A stretch of 64,000 bases of DNA from Pectobacterium araliae (GCF_037076465.1 NZ_AP028908.1:3596001-3660000), one strand, 5' to 3'. Numbered from the stretch's first letter, positions 1 to 11,440 are shown. Numbers and translations: made by a program. The notes: generated from the letters alone by a model not told the origin.

Positions 1-3000
1 AACTGTCCATTATCCGTTTTCAGGAACCCTTGCAGCGTTGACGACATCCCGCTGAAATTCACGGCCAGTCGCCCGTTGGTCAGATCGATGGGCATCCAGT
101 TGCCATCAATATCCAACCGTTCCAGCACCATTTGGCCGAAGAGTTGAGGACGGGCAGCATCTCCCGCCAGACGCAGATTCGCATTCAGTATCCCCGCCGC
201 TTTTTCTCCTTTGCTCAACGCAGGATTGAGCAACGCCAGCGAAATATTATTGATCGTGACACTGCCGCCGAGATTGCGTCGCCCCTGCGGATCGGTTACC
301 TGAATATCACCGCTGAAGCGCCCGTTTTCCCGAATTGCCATCAGCCAGCCGAACTGTGCTCGTCCACGATCGAGCCCAGCATTCAGCGTAAAGGTATCGA
401 AATCAATCGGCAGCGTGTTGCCCTGCATCTGTTGGCGAACACTCACGCCGTTCCCCACCAGCGACACTTTTGCCTGCGGTAAACCTTGTCCCGCCTGCCA
501 GCTGATATCCGCACCGCCGGTAAACGTCCCGGCCAGCACGGTGTCCTCCGTCAGGAACGGCTTTAACATCGCGAGATCGAAGCGGTTCAGTCGAATACTC
601 GCCTGCCCGCTCGGTCCGGCCTCAATCGCTTTTGGTACACAAAGCTCCGCGTTCGGGTTACGCCAGCAGTGCGTTCCGATCGTGATCTTCTGCTGCGCAT
701 TCAGGTAATCCAGCGCCATATCCTGCGTCAGACGCCATTCCCCCACAGGGGTGTCAAAACGGGTATTGTTCAGCGTCCCACGCCAGCGCTGTTCCTGACG
801 GTCGAAGCTACCTGAAAGCGCTAATTGCCCCGCGACCGGCTCCCCCTGCATGTTCAGCCGAAGCTGATGCTGTTTCTCATTGCCGCTGGCATCCAGCGTC
901 AACAGGGCAATATTCAGGCCATCCTGCTTCAACGCTTCAAGGCGCACCGCGAGTTTGCCCTGAATCTGCTGCTCGGATCGCACATCACCTTCTACCCTCA
1001 CCTGCCGAATCGTCATCTCCTGCCAGCGCAGGCCAGAAGCCATGATATCCGCCAACATCTGCGGTTCACGCAGACTACCGCGCAGTTTGAGGGTACCGAT
1101 GATGCGTCCTGCCAGACCGGGTAACATGCCGTCCAACGACGGCGCATTGATGTTGGCATCCAACTGCCACTTCTCGCTCAGATCGCCTTTGACGTTCAGT
1201 TGGTTACGCCCTAACGCCAGATTTAGCGCGGGTATTGTCCACTGCCCCGCCGCATTCCCCTGCAGTTCACCTCTGGCGGCGAGCTTATTCGCTTTCACGT
1301 TGCCATCCAGCCGCAGTTCCGGCACCTGCAACTGCCAGCTACCGCCATAGACGCTGCCGCGCGTCGTTATCTTGCCGTCTATTTTCGCAGGCCATTCAGG
1401 CCACTGTTTCGCGGTGTTAATCCCGCTCAGCAGCAGCTCACTGCGCCAGCTTATCGCTTTGCTCCAGTCGATAAGGGCATTCAGATCGGCATTGCCCTGC
1501 AACGCCGCCAGCCGCAGACGACTCAACGTAAACTGCTGCTCATTGCCTTTACCATCCAACAACAGCGTCGCAGGGGGAATATCTGCCCCGCTCAGGTCGC
1601 CGCGCAGCGACAGCGCATAGTCAGTCACTTTGCCATTAAAACGCAGCCTGACGTTGCTGGCCTGATACTGTGTTGCGCCCGTCAACGGCCAACGCACACG
1701 TTCGGTTTGCAACGTCAACGCCAACGGCAACCCGGCTTCCGCCAGTTTGGTTTGCAGTTCCAACTGCGCACGCTGCGGCCCCGAGAGATTCAGCGCCACA
1801 TTCAACTGATCGCGCAGGCCGCCATCAACCGTCAGCTTCAGCGTTTCGCCTTTGAGCGGGTCGACATTTAGCACGCCGTTCGCCGCCAGAGAAACAGGCC
1901 AGTTATCGCTGAGCGTGGCCTCACCGCGCACATTCAATCCACCCTGCGGTGATTGCACGATCAGCCTGTCCAGACGCAAATGCTGTTGCTGGGTTGACGC
2001 CTGCACGAACAGGTTAGTAATCAAAATGTCCTGATCGCCCGTCAGCCGCAGCTGTTCTCCGTGAATCTCGACGATGTTCAAATCCAGCGGTAGCGTGAAC
2101 TGGGGTAAATCCGGCAGCAGCGGTTTGGAGAACAGTTCGCTGAGGCGTTCACCCAGTGGCTGTTCAGGCACCACCGGTTTGTCCGACGCAGTATCCGTTT
2201 TCGCTGTTGATATCGGTTTCGTCGCTGTGGCTGCCGCTACGGTGTTATTTGCTTCTAGCACTTTATCGATTTGAAGCGTTTGTGACGTGCCTTGCCCGGC
2301 GGCCTCATGGACATTTTCCGCCGTTTCTTTGATGACGGATGCCATTACCGCTGCCGTCACTTTGCCATCTTCCAGCACATCGACGGGCGTTTTTGGCAAG
2401 GCCACCAGCAGTGCGCTGATTTTGGTTGGCAGCAGGGTTAAGGAGCGACCTTCCCACTGCATACCCGTGCGGAATTCGCCCAGCGACATCACCGTGTCAT
2501 CGACGGTAACCTGAACGCCGTTGAGCACCAGTTGACGTAGAGAAATAGGGAAAGGCGCTGAGATTTCAGTGACCGGCGCTGAGGGGGGATCCGGTTCCTC
2601 AGATGCAGGCAAAGCCTTGGTATCCACCACAACGTCAATGCGGTTAGCCGATAGATCATTGATGCACAACTGGCTTTTACGCAGACAACCCAGCGCGAGC
2701 GACAGATGAAATTCATCGCTCTTTACCGTCACGCCCGGCATCGCATAGCTAACGTTTTTTAGGGTTAAATCACGCCAGCCACCGCTCACGCTGGCAATCT
2801 CCAGCCCCGGCACCACGCGTGCAGCGGTATTCAGCAACAGGTGCAGACCCGGCGTGGTGCCCACCAACAGCCCCAGCCCAACGATTAACAGCAGTAAGAA
2901 AGCGACAAGACCAATACCGACTCTTTTCCACCTGCGCCCTTTTCGTGCTGGCGTCGTCGGCATATTATCTTGCGCGACATTTTCTTCCGTCACCGCAGTC

Positions 3001-3032
3001 GGTGCGTTGTTGTTGTTTTTATCATCCATCAT
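1..3032 (-). CDS. tamB: TamB, inner-membrane translocation and assembly module protein (partial, 3' end off window)
   Basis: Inner-membrane partner of TamA in the TAM complex, which spans the periplasm and helps autotransporter and outer-membrane biogenesis and, in current models, phospholipid movement to the outer membrane. I translated an open frame of about 1,010 codons running off the left edge. It has a polar Asn/Thr-rich N-terminus, basic residues, one hydrophobic anchor at about residues 38-60, and then a long region with no further membrane segment, as expected for an AsmA/TamB-like beta-rich protein. An acidic Ala/Thr-rich insert lies near residues 220-270. The start ATG overlaps the tamA stop by four bases (ATGA), so the pair is translationally coupled; a second ATG follows at once (3029). 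The C-terminal DUF490 domain is outside the window. Confidence 0.93.
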   Translation of the reverse strand, partial: MMDDKNNNNAPTAVTEENVAQDNMPTTPARKGRRWKRVGIGLVAFLLLLIVGLGLLVGTTPGLHLLLNTAARVVPGLEIASVSGGWRDLTLKNVSYAMPGVTVKSDEFHLSLALGCLRKSQLCINDLSANRIDVVVDTKALPASEEPDPPSAPVTEISAPFPISLRQLVLNGVQVTVDDTVMSLGEFRTGMQWEGRSLTLLPTKISALLVALPKTPVDVLEDGKVTAAVMASVIKETAENVHEAAGQGTSQTLQIDKVLEANNTVAAATATKPISTAKTDTASDKPVVPEQPLGERLSELFSKPLLPDLPQFTLPLDLNIVEIHGEQLRLTGDQDILITNLFVQASTQQQHLRLDRLIVQSPQGGLNVRGEATLSDNWPVSLAANGVLNVDPLKGETLKLTVDGGLRDQLNVALNLSGPQRAQLELQTKLAEAGLPLALTLQTERVRWPLTGATQYQASNVRLRFNGKVTDYALSLRGDLSGADIPPATLLLDGKGNEQQFTLSRLRLAALQGNADLNALIDWSKAISWRSELLLSGINTAKQWPEWPAKIDGKITTRGSVYGGSWQLQVPELRLDGNVKANKLAARGELQGNAAGQWTIPALNLALGRNQLNVKGDLSEKWQLDANINAPSLDGMLPGLAGRIIGTLKLRGSLREPQMLADIMASGLRWQEMTIRQVRVEGDVRSEQQIQGKLAVRLEALKQDGLNIALLTLDASGNEKQHQLRLNMQGEPVAGQLALSGSFDRQEQRWRGTLNNTRFDTPVGEWRLTQDMALDYLNAQQKITIGTHCWRNPNAELCVPKAIEAGPSGQASIRLNRFDLAMLKPFLTEDTVLAGTFTGGADISWQAGQGLPQAKVSLVGNGVSVRQQMQGNTLPIDFDTFTLNAGLDRGRAQFGWLMAIRENGRFSGDIQVTDPQGRRNLGGSVTINNISLALLNPALSKGEKAAGILNANLRLAGDAARPQLFGQMVLERLDIDGNWMPIDLTNGRLAVNFSGMSSTLQGFLKTDNGQ

Positions 3033-4771
3033 AATTCAGGCCCCAGCGCGATATAGAATTGAACATCATTCTTCTTCTCTGCATCGCCAATCGGCATGGC
3101 AACATCGAATTTCACCGGACCAATCGGCGAAGCCCAGCGTACACCGACGCCTGAACCCGTCTTGAAGTTACTCCGTTTGATGTCGTTCACTGCTTCACCT
3201 GAATCAACAAAAACCGCACCCCACCATTTTCCCGTCACGTTGTATTGGTACTCGAGCGAGCCCGTCGCCAGTTTGGACGCTCCCGTCAGTTTGCCGTCGC
3301 TGTCGCGCGGCGCAATAGATTTATATTTATATCCACGAATGCTGCGATCGCCACCAGCAAAGAAACGCAGTGAGGGGGGAACGCGGGAGAAATTATTGGT
3401 CTCAATCCAGCCCAGATTGCCGCGCGCGACAAAGCGGTGTTTATCCGCCAGTGTGCGGATCCAGACGTTTTGCGCCTGAACCACGGCAAAATTGATATCC
3501 GATCCCCATGTGGTGTCAGAAATGTCGATAGAATAGCGCTGCGTATCGCCCCATACCGGCATCAGCCCGCCACGTTGCCGGGTTCGGTTAATGCTGACGC
3601 CCGGATAGATCAGCATCGTGGTATCCGTTACGCTCGCCTGCGTAAAGTGGTCGAGACTCCAGCGCAGATTAATCGCCCGCTGCCAACCGCTGGAGAGATC
3701 CCAGTAGCGTGCCACGTTCAGCGTGGTGCCATCGGATTGGGTGTCGTTGAGATCTTCGCGCTTGAAGCCGCCTTGCAGTAGGTAATACTGCTCAAGCGGG
3801 TTCTTCAGCAAAGGAATTTTGTAACTAAAATCAAACAATTGCTCCGGCGCGGACACACTCAGACTGCTTTCCAGGCTGTGACCCCGTGAATTCACCCAAG
3901 GCTTATTCCAGGTCGTTTTAACGCGTGGCCCCACATCGGTGGCATAGCCCACCCCGGTTTCGATACGGTTACGGGTTCTCGGCGTGACTACAGCATCTAA
4001 CGGCAGCACCTTGGTGCTTTTTGACTGGTCGAAATTGGGAGACACCACGACAGAATTGAACCACCCCGTCGCAGAAAGACGGCGGTTTAACTCGCCGAGA
4101 TCTTCGCTGGTATATGCATCACCATCATGAAATGGCACCAGATTTTGCAGATAATCATCGCGGATTTGTGCACCCTGAAAGTGTACCACGCCAAAGCGAT
4201 AGCGTTCCCCGCTATCAAAATCGATATCCCAAAAGGCTTCTTTTTCTTCGCGCATCACGCCGAGTTGACTTTGCTGGAAACGCGCATCGAAATAGCCTTT
4301 GCGTAATGACAAACCGTTCAGCCCGCTTTTAAAACGATCATAATCGCTATGATTCAGTACCGAGCCGATTTCTGGGCGATCGTCTTTAACCAACTGTTGA
4401 TAGTCTTTATCGTCGTGCGCACCGCCACGCAGGGTGATATCCACCCCAGCAATTTTTATCGGTTCACCGGGAGTGACAGTGGCAATCAAGACGGGTCGTC
4501 CACCATTAACGGCAGGACGAAATTCAAAACCGATCTGTGGATCGTAATAGCCAAGCGCACGTAACCCCTGGCGGATCGCTTCATCGACGCGTGAGCGGAA
4601 ACGCCCGTCAGCATTAACTTCATCGCCCGCAATGGTGGATAAGCGCGCCCGCACATTCTTTTGCAACTGCCCTTCCAGCCCCGTGACTTGTAGACGCACC
4701 GTCGCCGCCTGGCTTTCAGGCACCAACATAAGCAACGCGCACATCAGGCCAAGCATCCGGTATCGCGGCAC
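3029..4771 (-). CDS. tamA: TamA, outer-membrane Omp85-family assembly protein
   Basis: Omp85-family outer-membrane protein of the TAM complex. From the chosen GTG start it is 580 residues, close to the 577 of E. coli TamA. A short signal peptide ending near a P-E-S-Q-A-A site is followed by POTRA domains (mature start [13 protein letters not shown], like E. coli ANVRLQVEGLSGQ) and a C-terminal 16-stranded barrel with the conserved [16 protein letters not shown] stretch near the end. The frame stays open upstream to 5005, but those 78 extra residues look unlike a secretion signal; the next internal ATG is at 4756. The start is therefore inferred by homology, and no strong ribosome binding site decides it. 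tamB follows with a four-base overlap. Confidence 0.92.
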   Translation of the reverse strand: MPRYRMLGLMCALLMLVPESQAATVRLQVTGLEGQLQKNVRARLSTIAGDEVNADGRFRSRVDEAIRQGLRALGYYDPQIGFEFRPAVNGGRPVLIATVTPGEPIKIAGVDITLRGGAHDDKDYQQLVKDDRPEIGSVLNHSDYDRFKSGLNGLSLRKGYFDARFQQSQLGVMREEKEAFWDIDFDSGERYRFGVVHFQGAQIRDDYLQNLVPFHDGDAYTSEDLGELNRRLSATGWFNSVVVSPNFDQSKSTKVLPLDAVVTPRTRNRIETGVGYATDVGPRVKTTWNKPWVNSRGHSLESSLSVSAPEQLFDFSYKIPLLKNPLEQYYLLQGGFKREDLNDTQSDGTTLNVARYWDLSSGWQRAINLRWSLDHFTQASVTDTTMLIYPGVSINRTRQRGGLMPVWGDTQRYSIDISDTTWGSDINFAVVQAQNVWIRTLADKHRFVARGNLGWIETNNFSRVPPSLRFFAGGDRSIRGYKYKSIAPRDSDGKLTGASKLATGSLEYQYNVTGKWWGAVFVDSGEAVNDIKRSNFKTGSGVGVRWASPIGPVKFDVAMPIGDAEKKNDVQFYIALGPEL

Positions 4772-5197
4772 ACCGCCGCAGCCAGTTTCTCTTCCCGCGA
4801 TGCCTTTTTTCCCGGTGGCACTTTTTTTTCCAATGAAACGGTTCTTTGAAGTAAAAATAGTCACTGAGCTCCCTGATAAATCTGTCTGTCGCCTGAAATC
4901 TATAGCATGGCTTTTATTACTTCGCCCGCCGCGCTGACGCTCATATAGGTTTATGTTTCCAAACAAAACATCATGTAAAACGGAAACAGACGAATAACCT
5001 TGCATTAAATTAGTGATAAATACTAATTTTTTACCTTAGACGTAGATATTAACCTGCAATTATCATTTTTTCGCGTTATGGACACGCATTACCTTAACAT
5101 TAAACACGTTTAAGATATAAAGACAGGTCAATACTTCTTGGTTATGCTCTCAGTGAAAGAGGGTCATTCACCCAGTACTGTTGGAGTCAACAACGTG
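4772..5197. other. Divergent intergenic region tamA/msrA
   Basis: About 425 bases hold the divergent promoters of tamA and msrA. An AT-rich inverted repeat (AAATTAGT, 7-base loop, ACTAATTT) at 5007-5029 is followed by a run of T; it could be an operator or a weak terminator. The left half overlaps an in-frame upstream extension of tamA that I judge non-coding. No other gene is seen. Confidence 0.5.
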
Positions 5198-5836
5198 ATG
5201 AGTTCGATTGATAAGACACAGCGGATTACGCAATCCGATGCTTTACCTGGGCGTTCCACCCCCATGCCGGTGGCCAGACTGCATATCGTAAATGAACATT
5301 CTATGACGCATGTACCAGACCATATGTCCGTGGCTATTTTTGCCATGGGTTGTTTCTGGGGCGCAGAGCGTTTGTTCTGGCAACAGCCGGGGATCTACAG
5401 CACAGCGGCGGGATATATTGGCGGTTATACGCCCAATCCAACCTACCGTGAAGTGTGCAGCGGGCAGACCGATCACGCTGAAGCGGTACGTGTCGTTTTC
5501 GATCCTGCGGTCATCAGCTACGGTCAGCTGCTGCAACTGTTCTGGGAAAATCACGATCCCGCTCAAGGTATGCGTCAGGGCGGTGATATCGGCAGCCAAT
5601 ACCGTTCCGCTATCTATACGCTCACGCCAGAGCAGGAGAAGGCCGCACTGGAAAGCCTTCAGCGCTTTCAGCAGGCAATGAGAGAGAACGGTGATAGTCG
5701 CGCTATCAGTACAGAAATCGAGCCGGCGGGCCCGTTCTACTATGCGGAAGACGACCACCAGCAATACCTGCACAAAAATCCAAATGGCTACTGTGGACTA
5801 GGTGGCATCAATATCTGTCTGCCACCTCCTCGTTGA
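5198..5836 (+). CDS. msrA: Peptide methionine-S-sulfoxide reductase MsrA
   Basis: Reduces the S epimer of methionine sulfoxide, free or in proteins, using thioredoxin; cytosolic oxidative-damage repair. The catalytic GCFWG motif lies at about residues 51-55, and the C-terminal part carries the HQQYLHKNP and GYCGLGG regions including a resolving cysteine. From the ATG at 5198 it is 212 residues, the same as E. coli MsrA. A GGAG at 5183-5186 supports this start or the GTG immediately upstream at 5195; the longer frame from 5138 has no homology support. It is divergent from tamA, as in E. coli. Confidence 0.95.
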   Translation: MSSIDKTQRITQSDALPGRSTPMPVARLHIVNEHSMTHVPDHMSVAIFAMGCFWGAERLFWQQPGIYSTAAGYIGGYTPNPTYREVCSGQTDHAEAVRVVFDPAVISYGQLLQLFWENHDPAQGMRQGGDIGSQYRSAIYTLTPEQEKAALESLQRFQQAMRENGDSRAISTEIEPAGPFYYAEDDHQQYLHKNPNGYCGLGGINICLPPPR

Positions 5837-5861
5837 CTGCTGGCGGTAATTTCACCGCTCC

Positions 5862-5901
5862 TGCTATAATGCTCCCGAACCGGGCCAATCCTCGCCCGGT
5901 T
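5862..5901 (+). promoter_or_regulatory. Extended -10 promoter and 5' leader hairpin of ytfL
   Basis: TGCTATAAT at 5862-5870 is a full extended -10 element. A perfect 8-bp hairpin (AACCGGGC, 8-base loop, GCCCGGTT) at 5878-5901 begins about where transcription would start, so the ytfL leader of roughly 130 nt would open with a stem-loop. The hairpin is not followed by a U-tract, so it is more likely a 5' stabilising or regulatory structure than an msrA terminator. ATGTGTTCAC is repeated at 5924-5933 and 5939-5948 in the same leader. Confidence 0.55.
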
Positions 5902-6007
5902 ATGACCATCAATAATGATCATAATGTGTTCACTTTTATGTGTTCACCTGTCTGAGGATCGCTGCGTCAATCTCGGCACATGCGAAAACTTACCTAAAGT
6001 AAAAACT

Positions 6008-7333
6008 ATGTTAAACAGTCTATTACTGATTCTTTGTCTTATTGCCATCAGTGCATTTTTCTCGTTGTCTGAGATCTCGCTGGCGGCGTCCCGTAAAATT
6101 AAACTTAAACTGATGGCCGATGAGGGGAATCTCAACGCCGATATGGTGCTCAAGTTTCAGGAAACACCCGGCATCTTCTTTACCGTGATTCAAATTGGCG
6201 TCAACGCCGTCGCTATTCTGGCCGGTATCATCGGCGATGCGGCATTTTCTCCTACTTTTTCCATGCTGTTTGAACGCTTTATGTCACCTGAAGCCGCAGA
6301 TAAAGTCAGTTTCATCTGCTCATTCGTCCTTGTCACCAGCCTGTTCATCCTGTTTGGCGATCTCACCCCGAAACGCATTGGTATGATTGCGCCAGAAACC
6401 GTCGCGGTTCGCATAATCAACCCCATGCGCTTCTGCCTGTTCCTTTTCCGCCCACTGGTTTGGATATTTAACGGCCTGGCTAACGTTATTTTTCGCCTGC
6501 TCAAACTGCCGATGGTGCGTAAAGATGACATTACGTCCGATGATATTTATGCCGTGGTGGAAGCGGGTGCGCTGGCTGGCGTACTGCGTAAGCAGGAACA
6601 TGAACTCATCGAGAACGTCTTTGAGCTGGAATCCCGCACGGTGCCATCTTCCATGACCTCGCGCGAAAGCGTGGTTTACTTCGATCTGCGCGAGCAGGAA
6701 GATAGCATTAAGGAAAAAATCGCCCAGCAGCCACATTCCAAGTTTCTGGTTTGCGATGGCACGATCGATCAGATCGTCGGCTACGTGGATTCCAAGGACC
6801 TGCTGATTCGGGTGCTGGGAAACCAAAGCCTGACACTGAGCAGCGGCGTGCAGATTCGTCCGGCGCTGATCGTACCGGATACGCTGACGCTGTCCGAAGC
6901 ATTGGAAAGCTTCAAAACGGCGGGCGAAGATTTCGCGGTCATTCTGAACGAATATGCGCTGATCGTCGGTATCATCACACTTAACGACGTCATGACCACG
7001 CTGATGGGCGATCTTGTCGGTCAGGGAATGGAAGAGCAGATTGTCGCGCGCGATGAGAATTCCTGGCTGGTAGAAGGCGGTACGCCAATAGAAGACGTGA
7101 TGCGGGCGTTGAATATTGATGATTTCCCACACTCCGGTAACTACGAAACCATTGGCGGTTTCATGATGTATACACTACGGAAAATCCCCAAACGTACCGA
7201 TGCCGTGCGCTTTTCAGGCTATAAATTTGAAGTGGTGGACATCGACAGCTATAAGATCGATCAGCTGCTAGTTACGCGTCTGGAAAGTCGCCCAGCTGCT
7301 GCTGCCAGCGCAAACAGTGAGAGTGCGGAATAA
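6008..7333 (+). CDS. ytfL: YtfL, CNNM/CorC-family membrane protein with CBS domains
   Basis: Inner-membrane protein of the UPF0053/CorC (CNNM) family, implicated in divalent-cation or polyamine homeostasis. The 441-residue product has an N-terminal CNNM membrane domain with about four hydrophobic segments in residues 1-200. A pair of CBS domains follows at about 210-340 and a CorC/HlyC FAD-binding-like domain at about 350-430. It is close to E. coli YtfL (447 residues) along its length, including the FADLTPKRIGMIAPE-like stretch. The start ATG at 6008 matches the E. coli N-terminus MLNS; the longer open frame from 5915 is leader sequence. The substrate is not established from sequence. Confidence 0.93.
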   Translation: MLNSLLLILCLIAISAFFSLSEISLAASRKIKLKLMADEGNLNADMVLKFQETPGIFFTVIQIGVNAVAILAGIIGDAAFSPTFSMLFERFMSPEAADKVSFICSFVLVTSLFILFGDLTPKRIGMIAPETVAVRIINPMRFCLFLFRPLVWIFNGLANVIFRLLKLPMVRKDDITSDDIYAVVEAGALAGVLRKQEHELIENVFELESRTVPSSMTSRESVVYFDLREQEDSIKEKIAQQPHSKFLVCDGTIDQIVGYVDSKDLLIRVLGNQSLTLSSGVQIRPALIVPDTLTLSEALESFKTAGEDFAVILNEYALIVGIITLNDVMTTLMGDLVGQGMEEQIVARDENSWLVEGGTPIEDVMRALNIDDFPHSGNYETIGGFMMYTLRKIPKRTDAVRFSGYKFEVVDIDSYKIDQLLVTRLESRPAAAASANSESAE

Positions 7334-7359
7334 CGCCAGAAGGCCTGCGCAACCAACCA

Positions 7360-7386
7360 AAACGGCCCGCTATGGGCCGTTTGTTT
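7360..7386 (+). terminator. Rho-independent terminator after ytfL
   Basis: A 9-bp GC-rich stem (AAACGGCCC / GGGCCGTTT, 7360-7382) with a 5-base loop followed by TGTTT. It lies between convergent ytfL and ytfK and may serve both. Confidence 0.8.
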
Positions 7387-7391
7387 ACCGC

Positions 7392-7598
7392 TTATCCCAT
7401 CTCAGCCTGAAGCCGGATGACCTGGCGATTCACTTCGGACATCACCAGAAGATGCTGCTTATCCTGTTTCTTTGGCAAAAGAATTTTGCCGTAGTCGAAC
7501 TCAAAAGCACCAACCCCTTTTATGTACAGCCGCCCACGAAACAGGGTTTTCACATATTTGGCGACTTTCAAAGGGTTGTAACGTTCGAAGATCCTCAT
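7392..7598 (-). CDS. ytfK: YtfK, DUF1107 family protein
   Basis: A 68-residue cytosolic protein, the same length as E. coli YtfK and very similar throughout ([17 protein letters not shown] start, [15 protein letters not shown] near the end). In E. coli YtfK binds SpoT and tilts it toward (p)ppGpp synthesis during phosphate and fatty-acid starvation; the same role is inferred here. The start ATG at 7598 is preceded by GGGAGAG; the 16 extra upstream residues of the open frame are not conserved. It is convergent with ytfL and divergent from ytfJ, as in E. coli. Confidence 0.93.
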   Translation of the reverse strand: MRIFERYNPLKVAKYVKTLFRGRLYIKGVGAFEFDYGKILLPKKQDKQHLLVMSEVNRQVIRLQAEMG

Positions 7599-7946
7599 CG
7601 TTTTGCTCTCCCGTTTTATTTTTCTACGCTCTCCTATCGCCAACACGGCTGAGGTTCTGGAGCGCTAATGAGATAACGGATACGGCTAATTAGTCCTGTA
7701 AAACGGCTTTAAGTTCCCCACTATTCAGTATTCTTAACTGCTTTTACAGATTTTTACAGAACAGTGTTTAAATAAACCCCTAATCATCAGTATAAACCTT
7801 CAAAAATAAGGGTTTTGTGCACTCGGCCACAAACCGTTTTAGCGCCGTGCAAGACAGACCCGTTTCCTGAATCTACGCTTATTCCATCATCTGGCATTTT
7901 CCATAATCGAACACCGTATCGGGTCACCTACACGGAAAGACATACC
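7599..7946. other. Divergent intergenic region ytfK/ytfJ
   Basis: About 350 AT-rich bases between divergent genes. On the minus strand 7741-7766 carries repeated CTGTAA-type half-sites (CTGTAAAAAT then CTGTAAAAG). These resemble PhoB half-sites but are spaced 10 rather than 11 bp and lie about 145 bp upstream of ytfK. No further gene is seen. Confidence 0.4.
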
Positions 7947-8525
7947 ATGATAAAAATACGCCACCTGCCCCTCGCGCTCTTTATCACCCCGTTGCTGGGA
8001 TCTGTTTCACTCACGGCCTCAGCGCATACGCTGATACTTAACCAATTCGTTCCCCCCGTCGGCGTCGCAGACAAGGGAGAGCTTCAGTACCTTAATAATC
8101 AGTTTAGTTATAAAAACTGGAACAGCGCGCAATTGCCCGGAAAAGTACGGGTGATACAACATATCGCTGGCCGAACCGCCGCCAAAGAGATGAATGATCC
8201 GCTCATCTCCGCTCTGAAGGCCGCTACCCTACCGCATGATTATTACCAAACGACGACAATCGTGAATACCGACGATGCCATCATCGGCACCGGCCTGTTT
8301 GTGCGTAGTCGCCTTGAGGACAACAAAAAAGCGTTTCCGTGGTCGCAATTTATTGTCGATAGCAACGGCAATGTGCGAAAAACCTGGCAGCTCCAGCCGC
8401 AAAGTTCGGCCATCGCCGTGCTGGATAAACAAGGGAAAATTCGATTCGCGAAGGAGGGAGCATTAAGCGGGCAAGAAGTGCAGCAGGTGATGTCCCTGCT
8501 GCGTCAGTTGCTGGAAGAGAAATAA
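7947..8525 (+). CDS. ytfJ: YtfJ family periplasmic protein
   Basis: A 192-residue exported protein of the YtfJ (TIGR01626) family, with a thioredoxin-like fold and unknown biochemical function. A signal peptide (basic MIKIR, hydrophobic core, cleavage after ASA near residue 25) is visible. The conserved core includes KVRVIQHIAGRT, TTTIVNTDDAIIGTG and WSQFIVDSNG, matching E. coli YtfJ. There is no CxxC motif. The start ATG at 7947 is chosen because the signal peptide begins there; the 44 upstream residues of the frame are not homologous. It is convergent with cysQ, 18 bases away. Confidence 0.9.
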   Translation: MIKIRHLPLALFITPLLGSVSLTASAHTLILNQFVPPVGVADKGELQYLNNQFSYKNWNSAQLPGKVRVIQHIAGRTAAKEMNDPLISALKAATLPHDYYQTTTIVNTDDAIIGTGLFVRSRLEDNKKAFPWSQFIVDSNGNVRKTWQLQPQSSAIAVLDKQGKIRFAKEGALSGQEVQQVMSLLRQLLEEK

Positions 8526-8543
8526 CGACCCGCCTCTAGCTGA

Positions 8544-9284
8544 TTAAAATAAAGAGACGCGAAAACCGGGGTTGAGGAAGGATTTACGCGGTATGTAGGA
8601 CAGCGGGCGCCCCTGCCAATCGTTAACCTGCGCCCCAGCTGCCACCGCTACCGCATGGCCCGCGGCCGTATCCCAAATATTGGTCGGCCCAAAGCGCGGG
8701 TAAAGCTGCGCTTCACCTTCTGCCACCAGACAAAATTTTAGCGATGACCCAATCGCCACCGTCTGGTGCTCACCCAGTTGGTTGAGATAGTCCTTTAACT
8801 CGCTATCGGCATGAGAGCGGCTGACCACCACCAGCGGCGGGTGTGCCTGCTTCACCGAAATTTGCCGATGCTGACCGTTCTCTTCTTTCCAGGCTTTGCC
8901 TTCCGCTGCGGAGTACATCACCCCCGTGACCGGTACATAAACGACGCCCAGTACGGCCTGACCGTCCTCAATCAGCGCAATGTTAACCGTGAACTCACCG
9001 TTACGGCTAAGGAACTCTTTCGTTCCGTCTAGCGGGTCGACCAACCAGTAGCGCTGCCAGTGCCGACGGATTTCCCACGCAGGCGGATCTTCTTCTGACA
9101 GCAGAGGAATATCGGGATACGCCGCGGCCAGCCCGTCCTTAATAACGCGATGCGCCGCAAGGTCGGCAGCCGTCACCGGTGAATCATCTTTCTTGTGTGC
9201 GACATCCACGGGGTGTTGCCCATCGTAAACTTGCATAATGGCAGCACCGGCGTCACGGGCCAGTTGGCAAATCGGTTCTAACAT
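8544..9284 (-). CDS. cysQ: 3'(2'),5'-bisphosphate nucleotidase CysQ
   Basis: Mg2+-dependent, lithium-sensitive phosphatase that turns 3'-phosphoadenosine 5'-phosphate (PAP) into AMP, preventing PAP build-up during sulfate assimilation. At 246 residues it matches the E. coli length. Inositol-monophosphatase-family metal motifs are visible: LSEEDPP near residue 63, [12 protein letters not shown] near 86, and [15 protein letters not shown] near 203. It is divergent from cpdB, with about 200 bases between the starts, as in E. coli. Confidence 0.96.
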   Translation of the reverse strand: MLEPICQLARDAGAAIMQVYDGQHPVDVAHKKDDSPVTAADLAAHRVIKDGLAAAYPDIPLLSEEDPPAWEIRRHWQRYWLVDPLDGTKEFLSRNGEFTVNIALIEDGQAVLGVVYVPVTGVMYSAAEGKAWKEENGQHRQISVKQAHPPLVVVSRSHADSELKDYLNQLGEHQTVAIGSSLKFCLVAEGEAQLYPRFGPTNIWDTAAGHAVAVAAGAQVNDWQGRPLSYIPRKSFLNPGFRVSLF

Positions 9285-9487
9285 GCTCTACCTCATCGTT
9301 ATCGGTTGCGCGTAACGCAGATTTCATCTTTACCCTTCATTATACATCTGTGAGGCAATCTACGATTATTACCATTATTGATGTCATCCTCAGGATTTAG
9401 AGACGATAATCACTTTAACTTCATCATGATATGAAAGACACCCCGATCGCTTTACGCATCGACAATCACCGTTCAAGGAGTTACCCA

Positions 9488-11440
9488 ATGAAGCATTCAC
9501 TGGCACTCAGCCTGCTTGCAACGCTGGTCGCCACGACCGTTCATGCCGCTACCGTTGATTTACGGGTATTGGAAACCACCGATCTGCACAGCAATATGAT
9601 GGATTTCGATTACTACAAAGATACGCCAACCGATAAGTTTGGTCTGGTGCGTACCGCCAGCCTGATTCACGCCGCGCGCGAACAGGCCACCAACAGTGTG
9701 CTGGTCGATAATGGCGACCTGATTCAGGGCAGCCCGTTAGGCGACTACATGGCGGCAAAGGGGCTGAAAGCGGGCGATGTACACCCAGTTTATCAGGCGA
9801 TGAACACGCTAGATTATTCCGTCGGCAATATCGGTAACCACGAATTCAACTATGGATTGGACTACCTGCACAAGGCCTTGTCTGGCGCGAAATTTCCTTA
9901 TGTGAACGCCAACGTGCTGGATGCCAAAACGGGTAAATCCCTGTTTACGCCTTACCACATTGAAGACAAATCAGTCACGGATCGCGAAGGTAAGCAGCAT
10001 ACCTTACGCATTGGCTATATTGGCTTCGTCCCGCCGCAGGTCATGGTATGGGATAAAGCTAATCTGACCGGAAAAGTCACCGTGGAAGACATCACCGCCA
10101 GCGCGAAAAAGTGGGTACCGGAAATGCGCAAGCAAGGTGCCGATCTGGTGATTGTGATCCCTCACTCCGGTCTTTCTGCCGAGCCGTACAAAGCGATGGC
10201 GGAAAACTCCGTTTACTACCTCAGCCAAATCCCCGGCGTTGACGCGATCATGTTCGGTCATGCTCATGCGGTTTTCCCCAGCAATGACTTTGCCAACATC
10301 AAGGGCGCTGACATCAAACAGGGAACGCTCAACGGCGTGCCTGCGGTGATGCCGGGGCAATGGGGTGACCACCTCGGTGTCGTCGATTTCACATTGAATA
10401 ACGACAGCGGCACATGGAAAGTGGAACAGGCGAAAGCGGAAGCCAGACCGATCTATGACAAAGCGCAGAAGAAATCACTGGCGGCGGAAGACGACAAACT
10501 CGTAAAAGTGCTTTCCGATGCACACAAGGACACGCGTGAGTTCGTCAGCAAGCCGATCGGTAAATCCGCAGACAACATGTACAGCTACCTGTCGCTGATT
10601 CAGGACGATCCCACGGTGCAGATCGTCAACAATGCTCAGCGCGCCTATGTAGAACATTTCATTCAGGGCGATCCCGACCTGGCCGATCTTCCCGTGCTGT
10701 CCGCTGCCGCGCCGTTTAAAGCCGGGGGGCGTAAAAACGATCCGGCCAGCTATGTCGAAGTAGAAAAAGGTCAGCTCACTTTCCGTAACGCCGCTGATTT
10801 GTATCTCTACCCAAACACGCTGGTGGTGGTGAAAGTCAACGGACAGCAGGTGCAGGAGTGGCTGGAATGCTCTGCGGGTCAGTTCAAGCAAATCGATACA
10901 AGCAAACGTGAACCGCAATCCCTGCTGAACTGGGATGGCTTCCGCACCTATAACTTCGACGTGATCGATGGCGTCAATTATCAGATTGATGTCACGCAAC
11001 CTGCCCGCTATGACAGCGAATGCGCGTTAATCAACGATAAAGCACACCGTATCAAAGGGCTGACGTTTAATGGCAAACCGATCGATCCTAAAGCGACCTT
11101 CCTGATTGCCACCAACAACTACCGCGCCTACGGCGAGAAATTTGCTGGTACGGGGGAGAAGTCTGTAGCCTTCGCCTCACCGGATGAAAACCGCTCCGTT
11201 CTGGCGGCTTACATCAGTGCGGAAACGCAAAAGTCGGGAGACGTGAAGCCGCAGGCAGATAACAACTGGCATCTGGCCCCTATCGTCAGCGATACGCCGC
11301 TGGACATCCGTTTTGAAACGTCACCGTCAGAGAAAGCGACCGCGTTTATCAAAGAGAAAGCGCAGTACCCGATGGCGTCTGTCGGGAATGATGACACGGG
11401 CTTTGCGGTTTATCGTATTGACCTGCAACACGCTAAATAA
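9488..11440 (+). CDS. cpdB: 2',3'-cyclic-nucleotide 2'-phosphodiesterase / 3'-nucleotidase CpdB
   Basis: Periplasmic bifunctional enzyme that hydrolyses 2',3'-cyclic nucleotides and 3'-nucleotides, allowing use of external nucleotides. It is 650 residues (E. coli 647). A signal peptide ([20 protein letters not shown]) leads into a calcineurin-like metallophosphatase domain with [31 protein letters not shown] and the GHAHAVFP motif. A 5'-nucleotidase C-terminal domain with [16 protein letters not shown] follows. AAGGAG at 9475-9480 fixes the ATG at 9488. A GC-rich hairpin without a U-tract (about 11464-11488) follows the stop. Confidence 0.96.
   Translation: MKHSLALSLLATLVATTVHAATVDLRVLETTDLHSNMMDFDYYKDTPTDKFGLVRTASLIHAAREQATNSVLVDNGDLIQGSPLGDYMAAKGLKAGDVHPVYQAMNTLDYSVGNIGNHEFNYGLDYLHKALSGAKFPYVNANVLDAKTGKSLFTPYHIEDKSVTDREGKQHTLRIGYIGFVPPQVMVWDKANLTGKVTVEDITASAKKWVPEMRKQGADLVIVIPHSGLSAEPYKAMAENSVYYLSQIPGVDAIMFGHAHAVFPSNDFANIKGADIKQGTLNGVPAVMPGQWGDHLGVVDFTLNNDSGTWKVEQAKAEARPIYDKAQKKSLAAEDDKLVKVLSDAHKDTREFVSKPIGKSADNMYSYLSLIQDDPTVQIVNNAQRAYVEHFIQGDPDLADLPVLSAAAPFKAGGRKNDPASYVEVEKGQLTFRNAADLYLYPNTLVVVKVNGQQVQEWLECSAGQFKQIDTSKREPQSLLNWDGFRTYNFDVIDGVNYQIDVTQPARYDSECALINDKAHRIKGLTFNGKPIDPKATFLIATNNYRAYGEKFAGTGEKSVAFASPDENRSVLAAYISAETQKSGDVKPQADNNWHLAPIVSDTPLDIRFETSPSEKATAFIKEKAQYPMASVGNDDTGFAVYRIDLQHAK

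Noticed and set aside
132..4937. Many plus-strand frames opposite tamB and tamA
   Set aside because: They are antisense shadows of a high-GC coding region and have no ribosome binding sites or recognisable domains.
4772..5005. In-frame 78-codon upstream extension of tamA
   Set aside because: The extension does not resemble a signal peptide or TamA homologues, and starting at 4771 gives the expected length and N-terminal signal sequence.
7741..7766. Pho box controlling ytfK
   Set aside because: CTGTAA half-sites are present, but the period is 10 bp instead of 11 and the distance to the ytfK start is about 145 bp; not strong enough to annotate as a site.
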